Shown piece after piece: positions 58,357 through 64,000 of a stretch of 64,000 nt of DNA (positions are counted from its first letter, which is position 1; every line of letters begins with the position of its first letter). The notes beneath the pieces were generated by a model that saw nothing but the letters and a program-made list of their open reading frames with translations, did not search any database and was not told where the DNA came from. The translations under genes were made by a program, and so were the position numbers. Source of the DNA: Cercis canadensis (Eukaryota; Streptophyta; Magnoliopsida; Fabales; Fabaceae); NCBI GenBank assembly GCA_003255065.1, contig QAOA01007853.1, positions 136,131 through 200,130 of the forward strand, written 5' to 3'.

Positions 58357-59063
58357 AAATTTTGATACTTTTGGCTAGAACCTTGAGTTTAAACACTTAA
58401 CTCACAAGCTTTAAGAATAATTTTAGTGTCACTAAGCCACAAGTAGTTTAGCGTTTGTTACATACTATGTAGAGTTGTTAATATAAGTCAGTCTGACTCA
58501 TTTTGCCTCGGCTCAATTTGGGTTGAATCATGTCATTTTTCAAATGAGCTAGTCAACCCAACTTTATATGGGCTATGGCTAAATGGGTTAGCTCGGGGGC
58601 CTTATCTTTTTTTAAAATAAAAACAAACATTCTAATTATTACTATTTGAAATTGGACTAAAAAATAAAAAGGCTTTGGGTCTTAAGTGATTTTGGTTATT
58701 TGGGCTAAATTGTTAATGAATTGGTTAAACAAAACAAAGATGCATAAGTATGCAAGGGAGGCCATAGATTTTGAATTTAGGAATTCGGGATTTTAGAGTA
58801 CAAAGAAATTTTAGAAAATCTAAACCTAAATTTAAATCACCTAAAAATAAAAAAACCCAAATGAGTCACGGGCCAATCAGCCTATTTATTTGGGCTGAAA
58901 TTTTTTAAACCCAACCTCCTTTAAAAAAGGTTAAACACACTTTTGGTCTATGTAGTTTTTAATTTTTTTTTTTAATTTCCTCCCTATGTTTTAATTTGAA
59001 TAATTGGGGGTCAATGAGAATTTCTAATATTTTAATGAAGTCCACATTTGATAGAGTCATCAG

Positions 59064-59548
59064 TCCTGTGATGGAAATTGCATACTTGACATGAGAGAAG
59101 ATTAAAAACAACAAGACAGTAGCTGTCCAACAACAAGCCATCCAATTTATCTTTATCCCACCATTCACGTTTCTAAACTTTTTATCAAATATAATTTGGA
59201 GATTTCTGCCACACATACGTTTGTTGACATAAAGCCACAAATATGGGAGAACATGTTTCCTATATGCAATTAATCAAATGGAGGCAGAGTACAATCACAT
59301 AGGCANTCCTGTGATGGAAATTGCATACTTGACATGAGAGAAGATTAAAAACAACAAGACAGTTGCTGTCCAACAACAAGCCATCCAATTTATCTTTATC
59401 CCACCATTCACGTTTCTAAACTTTTTATCAAATATAATTTGGAGATTTCTGCCACACATACGTTTGTTGACATAAAGCCACAAATATGGGAGAACATGTT
59501 TCCTATATGCAATTAATCAAATGGAGGCAGAGTACAATCACATAGGCA
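59064..59548. repeat. Direct duplication of 242 bp around a single N
   Basis: The stretch 59064-59305 is repeated at 59307-59548 with one noticed difference (A or T near 59121/59364) and an N at 59306. Copy 1 ends at 'cataggca' and copy 2 runs on into unique DNA. It looks like an unmerged contig overlap. Confidence 0.85.
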
Positions 59549-62500
59549 TCACTTGTTATTTTTTTGCCAACTGCAAAAATATTTGTTTATGAACCTAGAA
59601 GCCTATAAAAGGTATAATGAGTGAAAAAAATATTCAGGAGACATCTAACGTTAAAAACGCATAAACAAAAGCAATCTAGTAGGCGTGGAAATAACTCTTA
59701 AAACCCAAGATGAACAAAACTACTAGTCTAACGTTACAAGTTGGCCCAACTCATGGGAGATTCTTAAGTGGAAGTACCTAAGAATTTTCACAAATTCAGT
59801 CAATATTTAGACAGGAATGAGCCTCTGCCACATCCCAAATAGAAATCTGCTGCTATGTTCCTGAATCAAGTTTTGGTATGCTGACTTAACAGAAACAGAA
59901 GACATCACATTCTTTATGAATTTAATTCCAAAACCAACAGTCATCCTCGGATCATCAGGTGCTCAGCGGTATACTGAAAATTCGTTTCGCCTCATCTTCG
60001 GAAAACAAGTCATGAATCTACCAATTTTCACTGTCTCACCATCACCTGTGTGATACATCCATCAACCCTTGCTTGAGGACCAGGAGACTCGCGCATATGC
60101 TTCTCCATGTAAAAGAAGGCTGATTGCCGTTATAAGGAAAATAATATGCCTTCTATTTAACAAAATTATTCATGAATTTTTACCTAACAGTTTAATCTTT
60201 TGGAAAAGATGGTTTCAATATAGTAACAGCAAGAGAATTGGGGTTTTGAAAAATACGCCACACCCTTGTTTAGCCAACATCGTTAGATTAAATTCTTCTA
60301 AATTCCGAAAATTCAAGCCTACCATAAGCTTTGAATCAGTTATCTTCTCCCAACTAATCCACTGAATTTTAGATTCATCCTAAGAGTGTCCCCAGCAAAA
60401 TTTAGCCAAGAGTTCGCATAGTTCATGGCATAAAGATTTTGAAAGTCTAAAGCAGCTCGGAATAGAAAGTGCAACAACATTTATGAGTACCTGTCTTAGA
60501 GTGCAATTTTTCACGCCAACCTTTTTCTTTCCTTACCGATTAAAAAGAACCATTCTTATTAAAAGGGATGTAACTGTTGAACTGTCGGAAAAATAAGGGC
60601 CACATATTGCACTGTGCATGTGTCAACTGAATTTTTTTTTATTTTCATTATATAAACAAAGCTAGATTTTATAGGTGTGGATATTGAAAGAAAAAATAAT
60701 ATAAAGTAGCCAGAATTTGGTTGTCTTAATTATGTGAACTTATAACTATATTTGAATAATTTTGTGGTTTCTATTACTTTTTTCATCTAACAATCACATT
60801 TAAATTGTTTTGAATTATGACAAGATTTTGATTGATTTTTCTTGGACTAAATAGCATTGCATGCTATTAAAAGAATTTTTTTTGTTATAAAAAATTGTAG
60901 TAAGGATGTGTTATTAAAATACTATCGGACAGGACATTAGTGACATACTTAGAATCCTACGAATTAAAGAATAGATAGAAGCCCACTCAAATGATTATCC
61001 AACAAATTATATGCCATCATTAATAGCCTATTACTATAACAATTGACTATTAAGATCAGTATCAAGACCTCAGGAACCAAATCCTTATTGACACCTCTAA
61101 CCCACTAGAACATCATGAACATACTTCTAATTATTCACAAACACCAAACAACCTCAGCACAATGCATTGTTTAATTTATCCTTTTGTTCATATATTTTTT
61201 TAAGATTATATTTTTGAAGAGTAAGATTACTTATGAAACCCACGACTAATACCCTGTTCCCATGCTCTCATGCACGATATATCTACCGATGCATAGCGAT
61301 TCAGGATCAAGCAACTCATTCTATTGGGCATTTGCATCGATTTTTCTCTGATACTTTAGAGAGAATTATCTCTAGTTCCATTCTTTGAGCCTCATTAGAA
61401 TCCTCATTTATTATTTTGTTACATTAGAATGCTCATTTTTTATGATTTTTCTCTCGTCTCATTGTAGACTATTTTTTTTTTTTTTAATTTGAATCTCATT
61501 GCACAAAATTAATGGTTATACTAATGTTGAACTCATTATTGAAGAGTTTGACACTAACAATCAGTCTTTTAGCATAAAATCGTGATTGAAGATAACTCAT
61601 AAACCCTAACTTAATTTTTTCTATTGTATATTTATGATATAGACTCAAATACACAATTGAGAAATGTTTTTGAATTCCAAAAAGGAGCTAATTGTTGGAA
61701 TTCTGTTTGATATTTCAAAATCAAAACTCCCTCATTTATGTTAGAAAATTAATTCCTTTAATTTGTTGTTGGGAGTTACTACTATTTCAAATTCAAAACC
61801 TTGGTAATTGATTGATTGAGAATAATTAATGAATTTATTTCTGATTGGTTACATATTTCCTAGGATCACTCCTAAAATTGATTGATATTATTTTTCTCAT
61901 TAAGTCTCATTTATCACTCTTCAACTATGAATATGAGGCTGGCTCTAGCGCTTGAGACACACTTTAGAAATCATCATCTCTCAAATTTCTTTAGCTTTCC
62001 ACTATGTTCTCTCTCCTAAAATCTTTTGGGTTCGAGCAAGTCAAGTCGTTCATGCAACTGTTCCATTTTAGGCTTGGTGAGGTTGGACGGTTGAATCCTG
62101 GATAGTAGGATGTATTTCAACCTGTTGCACCAAGACATAGTTCAAAGGGTGGAAATCTACTCAGTGTGTTCTCACACGCCTTAGCCACCAAATAAATAAG
62201 TTGTCTCAATTTTATTATTATATTTCAACAATATTAACAACGACAACAATAACAAAAAGAAATTATTTATTTTAGACTAGAGCTGTTTTTTTTTTTTTTT
62301 ACATACGAGGTGAAGAGTCAAATTTTTTTTTTTTTTTATATGAACTAGATACAACATATAATTTTGCATAATAGGTGTGAACTAAGTCAATCAAAATAAT
62401 GACTTAAATGTGAGATTTAACACACTCATAGCACTTGCATATATAAAACACTCTGTGTTTTGTGGTTACTGCAATACAATAGTGTAAAGTCATATGGTTA

Positions 62501-62659
62501 CCACAAGAATTACTCATGAAGAGTCATTAAAATATGAGGAAGCCATGACTATCTCAATTTCTGTCTTTTCCCATTGCAAAGTCACGAGTTCTATTTGGTT
62601 CTCACAAAATCTGGGTTTTGTTCTTTTCCTTTTTTAATATTTATTTATGAGTAAAACCC

Positions 62660-62770
62660 ATGTTTGGTCCTCGAAAGATAGGTTCGGTGATAGTTTAGTC
62701 CCTCAAAGATTTTTCCCGACACTTTAGTCCTTGGAAGATTGTTCCGTCGGCCATTTTAGTCCTCTGCTTG
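62660..62770. repeat. TE-like repeat with 'ttagtcc' words
   Basis: Four imperfect iterations of 'ttt(a/g)gtcc(c)tc-aaagat' at about 62663, 62694, 62723 and 62755, spaced roughly 30 bp. Runs like this ('ttggtccctgaaag') are common at the ends of dispersed plant repeats. I cannot define the other end, so the element type is open. Confidence 0.35.
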
Positions 62771-64000
62771 TGCCCGTTGAGTGGACTTCACAGAAAAGGC
62801 CATGTGGCCCGTTAACTGGTGATGTGTCCATCAAATGCTGAGCTGACATGCTTAAGTGGCAAATGGTGGGGCTGATGATTGGGATCAAGCTAAACGACAG
62901 CGTTTTGGAGCTTCTGGTAAACACCTCATCCACCCAAACCAGTTCATCGAGTCCTTCTTCATCAAACACAATTTTGAAACCACTTTGACAAAACATTGAA
63001 CCCTAAGCCGGACAAGGACATCGCAATTTCTAGCTTTCATCGCGTTCTTCTTCACCAAAACAACAATGAAACCCAGGTGCTTGAACTCTGAATAATCTAA
63101 GCCGCAATTGAGATAGCGATTTCCTCCACGTAACTCAGGAAGTCCGAAATCGAACCCAAATTTGGTGTCTTCAAACCAAAATGGAAATAGTTCATCAAAT
63201 AGAGTATGAAACTCAGCATAGCTTCATATCGTGAATTCTCTAGAGATACCCAGCAACTCCGAAGTCGGACCAGTTTGCACAGTGGAATGCCCATCCATTT
63301 GTCGCCGAAATTATTTTGAAGATTGCCCTAAATTGACAGAGAACAACCGCAACCCCCAAATCAGCAGTAACTTCTATAATAGTTGTGATTTCCCCTTTTA
63401 TGTCACTATACCCATTGCCATTTGTTGGTAATCGTTGTTGTTGGATATTTTGAAGCCCGAAATTGGAACCATAAGCCCCTATATTTACTTAACCACATTT
63501 TTTGAATGCATATGGGGTTTTGTTCATAGTAATATTTGTGGGAGAGAAAGTAATACTAACACTGTGTTTGTCAACTCTTATCATCTTTTTGTCTTTCCTG
63601 TTGGTAATGTTTTACATTACAAATGCAATGGGTAGTTTACCTTACAAATGCAATAAACATGATAGCCTTCATATTGCAAATTTGACTTGGGATTTTTAAC
63701 ATGATAGCTTAGCAGAAGGCTTATCTTGGTAGAAGTGGTGCACTTGTGTTAAGGCATATATTATTTTTAGGTCAATGTGATATCAAATTTTACTTGAAAT
63801 TGCTCATTAATTTGTTAATTTAATTATGGGTTTGATTTGGTGCCAAGGTAGTTGTTGCGGTATATGAAACTATTTCAAATATTTCCTTGATTGTGTGCCC
63901 GACGTATCAACCTCAATTTTATTTCATCACTTGTCAAAGGTTTTCCAATAAATTGTTTTTGTACTCATTTGAATTAGCTTGGTATACAAATAGGTAGACA

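Larger units (their letters stand above)
57416..64000. other. Intergenic DNA downstream of BRL2
   Basis: AT-rich, no supported gene. Open frames are short and show no family wording. Notable stretches are listed separately: a 56-bp tandem pair (58245-58356), a 242-bp duplication around an N (59064-59548) and a TE-like repeat (about 62660-62770). The 58470-58920 part has 'gagttgttaatata' and 'gggctgaaattt' words resembling hAT-derived repeats, without definable ends. A less AT-rich tract at 62640-63450 may be transposon-derived. Confidence 0.5.

Noticed and set aside
58959-59483. Two identical minus-strand open frames (MWLYVNKRMCGRN...)
   Set aside because: They are the same sequence duplicated across the N at 59306, without family wording; not a gene pair.
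60069-60365. Open frame of 98 codons downstream of BRL2
   Set aside because: The translation has no recognisable motif and lies in AT-rich intergenic DNA; chance cannot be excluded.
63097-63431. Possible GRF-type zinc finger of a Mutator-like element on the minus strand
   Set aside because: I could not find the expected cysteine pattern in a consistent frame, so the call is not supported.

Overview
The window is nuclear DNA of a flowering plant, probably a eudicot. It is AT-rich, most of it is transposable elements or intergenic DNA, and it holds one BRI1-like receptor kinase gene and one cluster of plant-type aldo-keto reductase (AKR) genes. The species cannot be named from the sequence. 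Nine single N positions (2014, 5243, 29028, 29384, 37465, 41472, 42891, 52111, 59306) show a draft assembly. Six of them sit between near-identical direct copies of the same DNA, so some apparent duplications may be unmerged contig ends or alleles.

Region 1 (1-13972) is a nest of transposons. The host is an old Athila-like Ty3/Gypsy retrotransposon. It has a chimeric 5' LTR, a tRNA-Asp type primer site, broken gag and protease remnants, no reverse transcriptase or integrase, and a 3' LTR at 11341-13972. A CACTA element (1627-7084, target duplication TCA) sits in its gag and carries fragments of host genes: an LRR protein, a VPS35L-like exon and one unrecognised piece. A 1300-bp non-autonomous hAT element (11906-13205) sits in its 3' LTR. 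Next to this nest is a decayed Copia gag remnant (14025 to about 15160).

Region 2 (15.2-31.7 kb) is the AKR cluster. One four-exon AKR gene on the minus strand (23037 to 15624, 329 codons) is intact in coding sequence. Its second intron holds a complete, very young Copia element (16984-22315; LTRs differ at one site in 358; open 1514-residue polyprotein). Beyond a 5'-truncated Copia remnant (24938-25965) lie AKR fragments facing each other as an inverted repeat (arms about 26099-26616 and 26974-27504). This could be transcribed into a hairpin RNA. The block is repeated at about 99% identity at 29029-31655 across an N.

Region 3 (31.7-53.8 kb) is gene-poor. It holds a second non-autonomous CACTA element (35519-37516, target duplication AAT) with an internal telomere-like tract, several simple repeats, and a second nearly intact Copia element (45092-49947). 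That element has unusual TA...TA LTR ends, target duplication GCTTT and two in-frame stops.

Region 4 (53.8-64 kb) holds the one clear single-copy gene, an intronless BRI1-LIKE 2 (BRL2/VH1) receptor kinase at 54017-57415 with a TATA box and a pyrimidine-rich leader. The rest is intergenic DNA with a 242-bp duplication across an N, a 56-bp tandem pair and a TE-like repeat near 62.66 kb. No rRNA, tRNA or CRISPR was seen.
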